Positions 6,533 through 14,924 of a stretch of 15,065 nucleotides of DNA are shown piece by piece. Position 1 is the stretch's first letter; each line of letters starts with the position of its first letter. Origin of the DNA: Mesorhizobium sp. GTDB lineage: Bacteria; Pseudomonadota; Alphaproteobacteria; Rhizobiales; Rhizobiaceae. Under the pieces are notes generated by a model. That model was given only the letters and a program-made list of their open reading frames with translations, made no database searches and was not told the DNA's origin. The translations under genes were made by a program, and so were the position numbers. The DNA is taken from positions 1-15,065 of the forward strand of contig JAUYMV010000274.1 in NCBI GenBank assembly GCA_030698645.1. Reading direction: 5' to 3'.

Positions 6533-7876
6533 ATGAAGAAGAATGTTGCCGTCATCGGGGCCGGGCCGTCGGGTCTGGCGCAGTTGCGCGCCTTCGCCTC
6601 GGCCGAGGCCAAGGGCGCCGAGATCCCCGAAATCGTCTGCTTCGAGAAGCAGGCGGACTGGGGCGGTCTGTGGAACTACACTTGGCGCACCGGCCTCGAC
6701 GAGCATGGCGACCCGGTGCACGGGAGCATGTATCGCTATCTCTGGTCGAACGGGCCGAAGGAGTGCCTCGAATTCGCCGACTACACCTTCGAGGAGCATT
6801 TCGGGCGGCCGATCGGCTCCTATCCGCCGCGCGCGGTGCTGTGGGACTATATCAAGGGCCGGGTGGAAAAGTCGGGCGTGCGCAAATGGGTACGCTTCAA
6901 CACGCCGGTGCGCATGGTGACCTGGTCGGACGCGACCAAGAAATTCACCGTCACCGCGCACGACCGCACCAACGACCACACCTATTCGGAGGAGTTCGAC
7001 CATGTCGTGGTCGCGTCCGGCCACTTCTCGGTGCCGAACGTGCCCTATTTCCCGGGCTTCGAGACGTTCCAGGGCCGCGTGCTGCACAGCCATGATTTCC
7101 GCGACGCGACCGAGTTCAGGGGCAAGGACGTGCTCGTCGTCGGCCGCTCCTATTCGGCCGAGGACATCGGCTCGCAATGCTATAAATATGGCGCGAAATC
7201 GATCACCGTCAGCTACCGTTCGGCTCCGATGGCCTTCAATTTTCCGGAAGGCTGGGAGCAGAAGCCGCTGTTGCAGAAGGTCGTCGGCAAGACGGCGCAT
7301 TTCAAGGACGGCACGACCAAGGACGTCGACGCGATCATCCTGTGCACCGGCTACCTGCACGCCTTCCCGTTCCTGACCGACGACCTGAAGCTCAAGACCA
7401 ACAACCGCATGTGGCCGCTCGGCCTCTACAAGGGCGTGGTGTGGGAGAAGAACCCGGCGTTGTTCTACATCGGCATGCAGGACCAATTCTACACCTTCAA
7501 TATGTTCGACGCACAGGCGTGGTTCGCGCGGGATGTCATGCTCGGCCGCATCGCGCTGCCGTCGGCGGCGGAGATGGCAGCGGACAGCGCCAAGTGGCGC
7601 GCCCGCGAGGAGACGCTGGCCGATGCCGAACAGATGATCTGGTTCCAGGGCGACTACACGAAGGAGCTGATCGAGGCGACCGACTATCCGAGCTTCGACA
7701 TCGAGGCGACCAACAAGACCTTCATGGAATGGGAGCACCACAAGATGGAGAACATCATGGGCTTCCGCGACAACGCCTACCGCTCGCTGATGACCGGCAC
7801 CATGGCGCCGAAGCACCACACGAAATGGATGGAGGCGATGGACGATTCGCTGGAGAGCTATCTGGGGGATAGGTGA
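6533..7876 (+). CDS. tmm: Trimethylamine monooxygenase (bacterial FMO)
   Basis: This 447-residue class B flavoprotein oxidises TMA to TMAO with NADPH and O2 in the cytoplasm. Seen in order are the FAD Rossmann motif GAGPSG (9-14), [12 protein letters not shown] (43-54), [11 protein letters not shown] (71-81), the FMO fingerprint [11 protein letters not shown] (179-189), the NADPH motif [11 protein letters not shown] (203-213) and [10 protein letters not shown] (271-280). Y207, reported to shield the active site in characterised Tmm enzymes, is present at the same number. Length and sequence track the Methylophaga and Ruegeria Tmm proteins closely, including the [12 protein letters not shown] and [15 protein letters not shown] blocks. 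ATG 6533 follows a GGGGGAT purine run. Besides TMA, such enzymes oxidise other tertiary amines and sulfides. Confidence 0.95.
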   Translation: MKKNVAVIGAGPSGLAQLRAFASAEAKGAEIPEIVCFEKQADWGGLWNYTWRTGLDEHGDPVHGSMYRYLWSNGPKECLEFADYTFEEHFGRPIGSYPPRAVLWDYIKGRVEKSGVRKWVRFNTPVRMVTWSDATKKFTVTAHDRTNDHTYSEEFDHVVVASGHFSVPNVPYFPGFETFQGRVLHSHDFRDATEFRGKDVLVVGRSYSAEDIGSQCYKYGAKSITVSYRSAPMAFNFPEGWEQKPLLQKVVGKTAHFKDGTTKDVDAIILCTGYLHAFPFLTDDLKLKTNNRMWPLGLYKGVVWEKNPALFYIGMQDQFYTFNMFDAQAWFARDVMLGRIALPSAAEMAADSAKWRAREETLADAEQMIWFQGDYTKELIEATDYPSFDIEATNKTFMEWEHHKMENIMGFRDNAYRSLMTGTMAPKHHTKWMEAMDDSLESYLGDR

Positions 7877-7924
7877 TCGGGGCCCCTTTTCGCGGGGGAT
7901 GGTCGGGGCGTCCCCACTGACCGT

Positions 7925-7960
7925 CGTCATCCCGGAGCCCGGAGGGCATCCGGGATGACG
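7925..7960. repeat. Perfect 12-bp inverted repeat between convergent tmm and tmoW
   Basis: Arms CGTCATCCCGGA (7925-7936) and TCCGGGATGACG (7949-7960) flank a 12-nt loop. GTCATCCCGGA hairpins of this kind are frequent between genes in many Alphaproteobacteria. Lying between two converging genes, it probably helps end or protect both transcripts, although no T-tract follows. Nothing else is seen in 7877-8009. Confidence 0.7.
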
Positions 7961-8009
7961 AGCGTGAATTCGATTGGCCGCGAATCGATTTTCGGCCCGT
8001 CTCCTCGTC

Positions 8010-9992
8010 CTACCCCAGCTTCGCCCGCGCCTTCGCCGTCCACGCGCCGAACAGCCGGTCGGCGACGATCCCGATAAAGGCGATCGCCAGGCCCGCGACG
8101 ATGCCGCGGCCGGAATCGGCCTTGGACAGCGCGATGAAGACTTCCTGGCCGAGGTCGCGCGTGCCGATCATGGCGCAGATGATGATCATGGCGAGCGCCA
8201 TCAGGATGGTCTGGTTGATGCCGAGCATGATTTCGGGCAGCGCCAGCGGCAGCTGCACGCGCCAGAAGGTCTGGCGCTTGGTGCATCCGGACACTTTCGC
8301 CGCCTCGATCAGCGCCGGCGGCACCTGGCGGATGCCGTGATTGGTATAGCGGATCGCCGGCACAACGGCGAAGGCGACGGTGGCGATCATCGCCGAGACG
8401 TCGCCGACGCGAAACAGCATGACGACGGGGATGATGAAGCAGAACGACGGCAGCACCTGCAGCGTGTCGATGACCGGCGTGATCAGGCGCTCGAAGCGGT
8501 CGCTGCGCGCGGCGGCGAGGCCGAGCGGGATGCCGATCAGGCAGGCGATGAAGGCGGAGATGCCGCAGAGATAGACCGTCGCCATGGTCTTTTCCCAAAG
8601 CCCCGTGGCGGCGCAGAAGGCGGTCAGCGCGGCGACGAGGATGGCAAGCCGCGAGCCGCCGAGCTGCCAGCCGGCGAGCGCCAGCAGGAACACGGCGCCG
8701 AGCCAGGGAAAGCCCTCGCAGAAGGCGCGCACGGGGTTCAGCACGTAGAGGATCAGCGTGACGCGGAACGCCTCGATGACGTCGAAGAAATTGACGGTGA
8801 TGAAGGTGACGGCCGACTTCCAGGCCGGCGCGGTGGTGAAGGTGATCGCCTTTGGCACCGAGGCCAGCGCGGGAACGTAGAGGCTGAGGAGCGTCGTGAC
8901 GCCGAGTAGGACCAGCGCCAGCGTCAGGTTCGGATAACGCTGCCAGAGGCTGGCCTCGACGTCTCCATGCACGCGGCCCTCGGCGTGGCGGCGCGACATG
9001 GCCTGGCTGAGGCGGTCGAGCGCGATCGCCAGCGCGACGATGGCGAGACCCGCTTCCATCGCCTCGCCGACCTTCAGCGCGCGCAACGCCAGCAACACGT
9101 CGTAGCCGAGGCCGCCGGCGCCGATCATCGAGGCGATGATGACCATGTTGAGCGCCAGCATGATGACCTGGTTGACGCCGACCATCAGCGTCGGCCGCGC
9201 CGAGGGCAAGAGTACGCGCCAGAGCTTCTGCCGCGCGGTGCAGCCGGCCATCTCGGAAAAGTCGCCGATCTCGCTCGGCACGCGCGACAGGCCGAGCATG
9301 GTGGCGCGCACCATCGGCGGCGTGGCGAAGATGGCGGTCGCCATCATCGCGGAGACCGGGCTGTTGCCGAACAGAAGCAGCATCGGGATCAGATAGGCGA
9401 AGGTCGGGATGGTCTGCATCAGGTCGAGCGATGGCGCGACGATCAGCTTTTCCGCCCACGGCCGGCGCCAGGCCCAGATGCCGACGAATAGCCCGGTGAG
9501 GATGCAGAACGGCACGGCGATCGAGATCAGCCCGAGCGTCAGCATGGCGCTGGTCCACTTGCCGAAGAGCGCGATGTAGAGGAAGCAGCCGCCTACCAGC
9601 AGGCCGAGCCTTGTCCCGCCATAGGCGCGGCCGGCGAGGAAGGCGGCGGCGCAGACGCCGACCCAGGAGAGCCGCGGCAGCACGACCGCCTCCGCGCCAT
9701 GGCCGAACTTGAAGCCCTTGGCGAGCAGGTCGAGCGCGAAATCGAGCGGCACGCCGAGCACCGCGGTAACCGAACGCGTCAGCCAGGTGAGGTTGCGTTT
9801 CATCCAGTTCATGATGGCGCCGATCCAGTCGGCCACCGGCAGCACGGCATCGGCCGGATATTTCACCGTCCACGACAGCACGTCGCGCAGGAGAAACAGG
9901 CCGAGCACAAGGCCAAGCGCCGCCGCCCAGACGAGAAGCCAGGCCTGCACCGGCCTTGCCCGCGGCGCGACGAAGTCGGAGGCGATCGTCAT
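8010..9992 (-). CDS. tmoW: TMAO (quaternary amine-type) ABC transporter permease, fused double domain
   Basis: This 660-residue polytopic membrane protein has two betaine-type permease domains in tandem. Each carries a DxxQxxPxFxxxIP segment (190-203 and 509-522) and an EAA loop (about 241-262 with GDFSEMAGCTARQKLWRVLLP; about 562-583 with IEAAKVSGCTKRQTFWRVQLP), followed by MIGAGGLG or MIGTRDLG. One chain thus supplies both halves of the channel, where ProW-type permeases work as homodimers. The ATG overlaps the tmoV stop (ATGA, 9989-9992), so translation is coupled. TMAO specificity is inferred from the tdm/tmm context and the binding protein; glycine betaine or choline are alternatives. 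The symbol follows the ChoW/TmoW naming convention. Confidence 0.85.
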   Translation of the reverse strand: MTIASDFVAPRARPVQAWLLVWAAALGLVLGLFLLRDVLSWTVKYPADAVLPVADWIGAIMNWMKRNLTWLTRSVTAVLGVPLDFALDLLAKGFKFGHGAEAVVLPRLSWVGVCAAAFLAGRAYGGTRLGLLVGGCFLYIALFGKWTSAMLTLGLISIAVPFCILTGLFVGIWAWRRPWAEKLIVAPSLDLMQTIPTFAYLIPMLLLFGNSPVSAMMATAIFATPPMVRATMLGLSRVPSEIGDFSEMAGCTARQKLWRVLLPSARPTLMVGVNQVIMLALNMVIIASMIGAGGLGYDVLLALRALKVGEAMEAGLAIVALAIALDRLSQAMSRRHAEGRVHGDVEASLWQRYPNLTLALVLLGVTTLLSLYVPALASVPKAITFTTAPAWKSAVTFITVNFFDVIEAFRVTLILYVLNPVRAFCEGFPWLGAVFLLALAGWQLGGSRLAILVAALTAFCAATGLWEKTMATVYLCGISAFIACLIGIPLGLAAARSDRFERLITPVIDTLQVLPSFCFIIPVVMLFRVGDVSAMIATVAFAVVPAIRYTNHGIRQVPPALIEAAKVSGCTKRQTFWRVQLPLALPEIMLGINQTILMALAMIIICAMIGTRDLGQEVFIALSKADSGRGIVAGLAIAFIGIVADRLFGAWTAKARAKLG

Positions 9993-11077
9993 GCGGTCGC
10001 TCCGCGTTGCTCGATGCCGGCGAGCAGGTCGATCACCGCCTGTGGCGTCACCTCGCCGAGCGGCCGGCCGCTGCCGTTGACCACGGCGAAGGGCTTTCCG
10101 GACGAGATGATGCTGGCCGAGAAGCTGGCGATCTTGGCGTCGGGCGCGACCGTGCCGCCATGTTCAGCGCCGTGGCAGGCACGCATCAGGCTTCTCGCCG
10201 AGATGACCTTGGCGCGCTGCACGTCGCGGGTGAACTCGGCGACATAGTCGGTCGCCGGGCTGACCACCAGCTCTTCCGGCGTGCCGATCTGGATGACCTC
10301 GCCGTCCTTCATGATGGCGATGCGGTCGGCGAGCCGGATCGCCTCGTCGAAATCATGCGTGATGAAGACGATCGTCTTGTGCAGCACCGCCTGCAGGCGC
10401 ATCAGCTCGTCCTGCATCTCGCGGCGGATCAGCGGATCGAGCGCGGAGAACGGTTCGTCGAGGAACCAGACCTCCGGCCTGGTGGCGAGGCTGCGCGCGA
10501 TGCCGACGCGCTGCTGCTGCCCGCCGGAGAGCTCGCGTGGATAGAAGTGCTCGCGGCCCTTGAGGCCGACCAGCTCGATGACTTCGCGCGCGCGCGCCTC
10601 GCGTGTGCCGCGGTCCATGCCCTGGATCGACAGCGGGAAGGCGATGTTTTCAGCGACGTTGAGATGCGGCAGCAGGGCGAAGTTCTGGAACACCATGCCC
10701 ATGCGGTGGCGGCGCAGCTCGATCAGCTCGGCGTCGGAAACCTTGAGCAGGTCCTTGCCCTCGAACTCGACCTTGCCGAAGGTCGGCTCGATCAGCCTTG
10801 ACATGCAGCGCACCAGCGTCGACTTGCCGGAGCCAGACAGGCCCATGATGATGAATATCTCGCCCTGGCGGATTTCCAGATCGACGGCGCGCACGGCGCC
10901 GACGAGGTCGGCGGCGGCGAGTTCGGCGGCCGTCGCGCGGCCATCGTGTTCGCGAATGAAGCGCGCCGCGTCGGCGCCGAACAGCTTCCAGACGTTGCGG
11001 CAGGCAAGCTTCACCGGGCGCGCCGCGTCGGCCGCCTTCAGCGCCGCAGCGTGAGCCTCTTCAGCCGCATCGGTCAT
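9989..11077 (-). CDS. tmoV: TMAO (quaternary amine-type) ABC transporter ATP-binding subunit
   Basis: This 362-residue ABC ATPase of the ProV/ChoV class energises import. It shows Walker A GLSGSGKST (79-87), Q-loop Q131, signature LSGGQQQR (183-190), Walker B VWFLDE (203-208) and H-loop H241 in ITHDFDEA. The N-terminal 60 residues include KLFGADAARF, typical of betaine-importer ATPases. The C-terminal part (about 290-362) resembles a single CBS-like domain (FAVVNGSGRPLGEVTPQAVIDLL), shorter than the tandem CBS of OpuA or ProV. AGGGA precedes ATG 11077. It overlaps tmoW by 4 bp and follows tmoX after an 80-bp gap with a strong hairpin. Confidence 0.9.
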   Translation of the reverse strand: MTDAAEEAHAAALKAADAARPVKLACRNVWKLFGADAARFIREHDGRATAAELAAADLVGAVRAVDLEIRQGEIFIIMGLSGSGKSTLVRCMSRLIEPTFGKVEFEGKDLLKVSDAELIELRRHRMGMVFQNFALLPHLNVAENIAFPLSIQGMDRGTREARAREVIELVGLKGREHFYPRELSGGQQQRVGIARSLATRPEVWFLDEPFSALDPLIRREMQDELMRLQAVLHKTIVFITHDFDEAIRLADRIAIMKDGEVIQIGTPEELVVSPATDYVAEFTRDVQRAKVISARSLMRACHGAEHGGTVAPDAKIASFSASIISSGKPFAVVNGSGRPLGEVTPQAVIDLLAGIEQRGATA

Positions 11078-11110
11078 GCATGAATCCCTGTCGATAACCC
11101 CGAAGAATGC

Positions 11111-11139
11111 GCGGCCCCGGCCAGTCTGGCCGGAGCCGC
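11111..11139 (-). other. Strong hairpin between tmoX and tmoV
   Basis: Arms at 11111-11124 and 11126-11139 pair at 13 of 14 positions around CCGGCCAG-T-CTGGCCGG. In binding-protein-first ABC operons such hairpins often protect the upstream message from 3' decay and lower expression of downstream genes, giving excess binding protein. No T-tract follows, so a full terminator is unlikely. Confidence 0.6.
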
Positions 11140-11157
11140 CTGTCGATCAGGCGATGC

Positions 11158-12129
11158 CTATTCGGCCCATTTCTTCCACGTCGCCTCGTTGGCCTCGATC
11201 CAGGCGGCGGCAACGTCTTCCGGCGCCTTGCCGTCGAGATCGATCTCGCCGCTCATGCCGTTCAGCACGTCGGTGTCGATCGTGTAGTTCTTGGCGACCT
11301 TGTAGGCGACCGGCCATTTGTCCTTCATGCCGGCCCAGGCATATTTGTAGATTTCTCCGAACGGCTTGCCACAGTCGTACTGCGCGGCCGGATTGGTCCC
11401 CCATGCCGGGTCGGCGTAGCATTCGGCCGTGTATTCGGGAAACTCCACCCATTCGCCCTTGTATTTCGCCGGCGCCCAATGCGGCGAATAGATCCACAGC
11501 ATGATCGGCGCCTTGCGCTGGTAGGCGGATTCAAGCTCGGCGAACATGGCGCCATCGGTGCCGGCATGGATGACGGTGAAGGGCAGGTCGAGGGCCACGA
11601 CGCGCTCGTCGTCAAAGCCCTCCCAGGTCACCGGACCGCCGAGATAGCGTCCCTTGGGCGCGGTCTCGGCCGTCGAGAACGCTTCGGCGCATTTCGGATC
11701 CTTCAGCGCCTCCCAGTTGGGCAGGCCGGGGCACTTTTCCTTCATGTAGTCGGGATACCACCATTCTTCCTTGGCCTTGGGTCCGAGCGGGCCGAGCCTC
11801 TCGGTCTGTCCGGTCGCGTCCGAAGCCTTCATCGCTTCGCCGGCCGTGGTGTCCCAGAACTCCATCGCGAGCGTCAGGTCGCCATTGGTCAGGCCGGTCG
11901 TCAGGCTGGAGAGATAGTCGCCCGTCGGATATTCGACCGTGTAGCCGAGCTTCTCGAGGATGCCGCCCATGATCTTGGCGTTCAGGTTGACGCTGGTCCA
12001 GTCGAACAGCGCGATCTTGATAGGGTCGTTGGATTCCGGCGCGGCGGCATTGGCAGGTGAGCAGAGAGCAGCGGCCGCCACGGCAAACGCCCCCAGTCCT
12101 AGTCTTGAAAACCGTCCATTCACTGACAT
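11158..12129 (-). CDS. tmoX: TMAO (glycine betaine-type) periplasmic substrate-binding protein
   Basis: This 323-residue OpuAC-type binding protein is secreted to the periplasm and hands substrate to TmoVW. A Sec signal peptide is clear (residues 1-28: short basic start, hydrophobic LGLGAFAVAAAALC, cleavage near ANA). The mature part begins PIKIALFDWTSVNLNAKIMG, typical of ABC binding proteins for betaine-like amines. Aromatic clusters W44, F91-W92, W123-W124-Y125, W212 and W218 are candidates for the cation-pi box that holds a methylated-amine head group. ATG 12129 was preferred over a longer 441-residue reading because it starts the signal peptide and has GGGAG upstream. TMAO specificity rests on context; a choline or betaine binder is the alternative. 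Confidence 0.87.
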   Translation of the reverse strand: MSVNGRFSRLGLGAFAVAAAALCSPANAAAPESNDPIKIALFDWTSVNLNAKIMGGILEKLGYTVEYPTGDYLSSLTTGLTNGDLTLAMEFWDTTAGEAMKASDATGQTERLGPLGPKAKEEWWYPDYMKEKCPGLPNWEALKDPKCAEAFSTAETAPKGRYLGGPVTWEGFDDERVVALDLPFTVIHAGTDGAMFAELESAYQRKAPIMLWIYSPHWAPAKYKGEWVEFPEYTAECYADPAWGTNPAAQYDCGKPFGEIYKYAWAGMKDKWPVAYKVAKNYTIDTDVLNGMSGEIDLDGKAPEDVAAAWIEANEATWKKWAE

Positions 12130-12507
12130 GCTCGTTCTCCCGTTAAACTCTGCACTTGAATCGAATTCCCCTTGGGGGCGTCTTCTTGTGAAGCGACTTG
12201 CGCGGCGGACGCCGCGTGGCCTTGATGTGCGCCGGGCATATCTCAGCATGAGAGATCGAAAACTCAAAGCGGTCACGCTCCGGGATTTCAACCTGACGGC
12301 CTGGTCAGCCCGGGAACGCTCCCGCCAGTTTTTCATCTGATGAAAATTTATATACCAAGAAGAACCGCGCGCAATGGCTCCGAGCGGCGCAAACCACGAA
12401 TTAAAAAGGCATTTTTCGCAGCCCCGCCTTCGTTGCACAAAGCGTCGCCTTCCTGACCGCCGATCAGGCAGGGCAGTGCGCAAGGAACAGGCGAGCCGGG
12501 AACCGGC
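12130..12507. promoter_or_regulatory. Long leader and promoter region of tmoX
   Basis: This 378-bp stretch has no convincing gene. It contains the predicted minus-strand promoter and palindrome at 12330-12374, then about 210 bp of transcribed leader with a small hairpin TCTCA/TGAGA (12241-12253), ending at the GGGAG ribosome binding site of tmoX. No riboswitch class is recognised. Confidence 0.5.
12330..12374 (-). promoter_or_regulatory. Predicted tmoX promoter with start-site palindrome
   Basis: On the minus strand TTGCGC (12374-12369) and TATAAA (12352-12347) are spaced by 16 bp. Immediately downstream is a perfect 17-bp palindrome TTTTCATC-T-GATGAAAA (12330-12346), which would cover the transcription start. 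This layout fits repressor control of the tmoXVW operon. Both the promoter and the operator are predictions. Confidence 0.55.
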
Positions 12508-12509
12508 TC
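12493..12509 (-). other. Hairpin overlapping the tdm stop codon
   Basis: GAGCCGG and CCGGCTC arms pair around a 3-nt loop; the tdm TGA (12510-12508) lies at the edge of the stem. No T-tract follows, so it is at best a weak or factor-dependent end, and read-through from tdm into tmoXVW remains possible. Confidence 0.4.
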
Positions 12510-14877
12510 AGGCGCGCGGGCGGAGTTTTTGCAGATCGTAATGCGCGAAGGGGACGATGCGGGCCGGCAGCCGCTTCTGGTGGCCGTCGAGCTTGCCGAT
12601 CTCGACCGCCGTTCCGAGCGCGGCATGCGCGACGTCGATCCGCGCCAGCGCGATATTCTTTCCCAGGATCGGCGAGCGCATCGACGAGGTGACGACGCCG
12701 ACCCGCGCGCGGCCGACATGCACATGGTCGCCGTGGCCGACATCGACATTGCCGTCGATGTCGAGGCCGACGAGCCGGTGCGAAGGGTTGTCCTTGCGCC
12801 GGATGAGCGCGTCGCGGCCGATGAAGTCGTCAAGCTTGGTCTTGAGCGGCACGGTGAAGCCGATGCCTGCCTCGAACGGATCGGTCTGGTCGGAAAAATC
12901 GTTGCCGGCGAAAATGAGGCCCGCTTCGATGCGCACCATGTCGAGCGCCTGGAGCCCCATTGGCAGCATGCCGTGCGGCTGGCCGGCGGCCCACACCGCG
13001 TCGAACACCGCTTCCGCGTCGCGCGGATGGCAGAAGATCTCGTAGCCGAGCTCGCCCGTGTAACCGGTGCGCGAGACGACGATGGGCACGCCCTGCGCGT
13101 CGCCGATCCGCCCGACCGCGAAGCGGAACCAATCGAGTTCGGCAAGCTGCGGCTGCACCGGCGAGGTCCAGACGATCTCCTTCAGGATGTCGCGGCTCTT
13201 CGGCCCCTGCACGGCGATGTTGTGCATCTGGTCGGTCGACGAGCGCACCAGCACCTTCAGGCCGAGCTTTTCCGCCTGCTCGCGCAGCCAGACGCCGTCA
13301 TAGTCGTCGCCGCCGATCCAGCGGAAATTGTCGCGCCCGAGCCTGAGCAGCGTGCCGTCGTCGATCATGCCGCCATGCGGATAGCACATCGCCGAATAGA
13401 CGACCTGGCCGACGGCGAGCTTCCGGATGTCGCGCGTCAGCGTGTATTGCAGCAGCGCCTCGGCGTCCGAACCCGTAACCTCAAACTTACGCAGGGGCGA
13501 GAGGTCGAGCACCACCGCCTTCTCGCGGCAGGCCCAGTATTCCTCGATCGGTCCGGCCTTTGCGAAGGAGTTGGCCAGCCAGTAGCCCTTGTATTCGACG
13601 AAATTGCGCGTGTGCTTCGCGAAGCTCGCATGGAAACCGGTTTCGCGCGTCATCGTCGGCTCTGCGTCGGGGGTCATGCGGGTCGCTATGGCTCGAGAGA
13701 ATTTTTCTGCGCCCGAATAGGTGCGCACGTGGATGTCGGTCAGGTCCCAGCCATTGGCGGGCGTGGTGTCGTCCGGGCAGGCCGACGAGACGCAGACGAT
13801 GTCGGTCAGCGCGCGCAAGAGCACGTAGTCGCCGGGCCTCGACCACGGCTCGTCGGAGATGACCAGGCCGCTGGCGTCGATCGCCGTGTTGAAGAAGAAG
13901 TTGATCGCCATCCAGCCCGCGCGGGGCGTGACGCCGCGGTCGGCGAGCGCCGCGTTGAAATTCTCCGAGCAGTTGACGTGGCCCGGATAGCCGATGTCGT
14001 CGTAATATTTCGCCGCGCAGGCGAGCGCGAAGGCGTCGTGCCGGCCGCAGGTGTCCTGCACGACCTCGACCAGCGGCTCCATGTCCTGGTCGTAGTATTT
14101 CGAGTGCAAGCCCGGCATGGGATAGGACGAGCCCATCAGCGAGCGCGTCGTCGTGACGTCGAGCGGATGATCGCGACCCTTGTCGAGCTTGCGCGCGGAG
14201 AAGCACTGGAAATCGGTGCACTGGCGCCCGTCGACATCGATGATCTGGATGTAGTCGCCGGCCTTCACGAAATAGGATTGCGCGGTTGCCGAATGGATAC
14301 GCAGGTCCGCGACCGGATCGGCGAGCGGGTCGGGCAGCTCGAAGCGCGCGCGAGGCTTCGGGCGGGCGCGATGCACGGTGACGCCAATCGGCGTCACCGT
14401 GTCATGGCCGTCGACCGGCATCGGACCGCCGGGCGCGGCGACGATGAGCGCGCCGTCGCGCTGGACGGTGAAGCGTTCTTCCGTCCCGGCGGGCGTGGTC
14501 GCCGAGAACAGCCGCACGGCGCCTGCCGCCGCGAGATCGATCCCGCGCCGCGCGACCTTGGCGCGGAAGGCGCGCAGGCTCGGCTCGTCGCCGGCGAGCA
14601 GCGCCTTGAGGCCCGCCGCGTTGGAATTGCCGGAAGCGCCCAGAATCGCCGGATCGCATGCGCCCGCGGCATCGAGGGCGACGAGTTCGCAGGGCTGGCC
14701 GCCCTCGAGATTGCGAATCGTGACCGTGTCACCAGTCGCGATATCGACCAGCAGCGCGCCGCCGCCCGGGACCGTGTGACGCTCCTCTGCGGCCGGCGGC
14801 CTGTCGCCGCCCGGCCGCAGGATCAGGCTCGGCCGCGGCGGGCCGGCGACGATTTCGGGATAGCGCAGGTTCAGCAT
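12508..14877 (-). CDS. tdm: Trimethylamine N-oxide demethylase
   Basis: This 789-residue two-part enzyme cleaves TMAO to DMA and formaldehyde in the cytoplasm. The N-terminal part includes a DUF1989-type domain (about 190-400) with GDYIQIIDVDGRQCTDFQCF, SYPMPGLHSKYYDQDMEP and GWMAINFFFN. Cysteines C287, C303 and C367 have the 16/64 spacing of the zinc-binding cysteines recalled from Methylocella silvestris Tdm (263/279/343). The C-terminal part (about 410-789) is GcvT-like, with GGMIDDGTLLRL (D506/D507), SRTGYTGELGYEIFC (602-616) and ALDMVRIEAG (644-653), and is thought to hand formaldehyde to THF. ATG 14877 has GAAGGAG 5 nt upstream, which rules out a 38-residue extension. Annotators often call such proteins aminomethyltransferases; the DUF1989 fusion is decisive here. 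Confidence 0.93.
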   Translation of the reverse strand: MLNLRYPEIVAGPPRPSLILRPGGDRPPAAEERHTVPGGGALLVDIATGDTVTIRNLEGGQPCELVALDAAGACDPAILGASGNSNAAGLKALLAGDEPSLRAFRAKVARRGIDLAAAGAVRLFSATTPAGTEERFTVQRDGALIVAAPGGPMPVDGHDTVTPIGVTVHRARPKPRARFELPDPLADPVADLRIHSATAQSYFVKAGDYIQIIDVDGRQCTDFQCFSARKLDKGRDHPLDVTTTRSLMGSSYPMPGLHSKYYDQDMEPLVEVVQDTCGRHDAFALACAAKYYDDIGYPGHVNCSENFNAALADRGVTPRAGWMAINFFFNTAIDASGLVISDEPWSRPGDYVLLRALTDIVCVSSACPDDTTPANGWDLTDIHVRTYSGAEKFSRAIATRMTPDAEPTMTRETGFHASFAKHTRNFVEYKGYWLANSFAKAGPIEEYWACREKAVVLDLSPLRKFEVTGSDAEALLQYTLTRDIRKLAVGQVVYSAMCYPHGGMIDDGTLLRLGRDNFRWIGGDDYDGVWLREQAEKLGLKVLVRSSTDQMHNIAVQGPKSRDILKEIVWTSPVQPQLAELDWFRFAVGRIGDAQGVPIVVSRTGYTGELGYEIFCHPRDAEAVFDAVWAAGQPHGMLPMGLQALDMVRIEAGLIFAGNDFSDQTDPFEAGIGFTVPLKTKLDDFIGRDALIRRKDNPSHRLVGLDIDGNVDVGHGDHVHVGRARVGVVTSSMRSPILGKNIALARIDVAHAALGTAVEIGKLDGHQKRLPARIVPFAHYDLQKLRPRA

Positions 14878-14924
14878 CGAAACTCCTTCGCGCGACGGCA
14901 AACGCGTGCGCGACGTCAAAGCGG

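Noticed and set aside
6485..7930. Open frame of 481 codons on the minus strand opposite tmm
   Set aside because: Antisense shadow of a confidently identified monooxygenase; no motifs.
12403..12416. AAAAAGGCATTTTT as a terminator after tdm
   Set aside because: The stem is only A-T pairs, too weak for an intrinsic terminator.
12130..12483. N-terminal extension of TmoX to 441 residues
   Set aside because: It would bury the signal peptide and span the predicted promoter and palindrome; the internal ATG has a good ribosome binding site.
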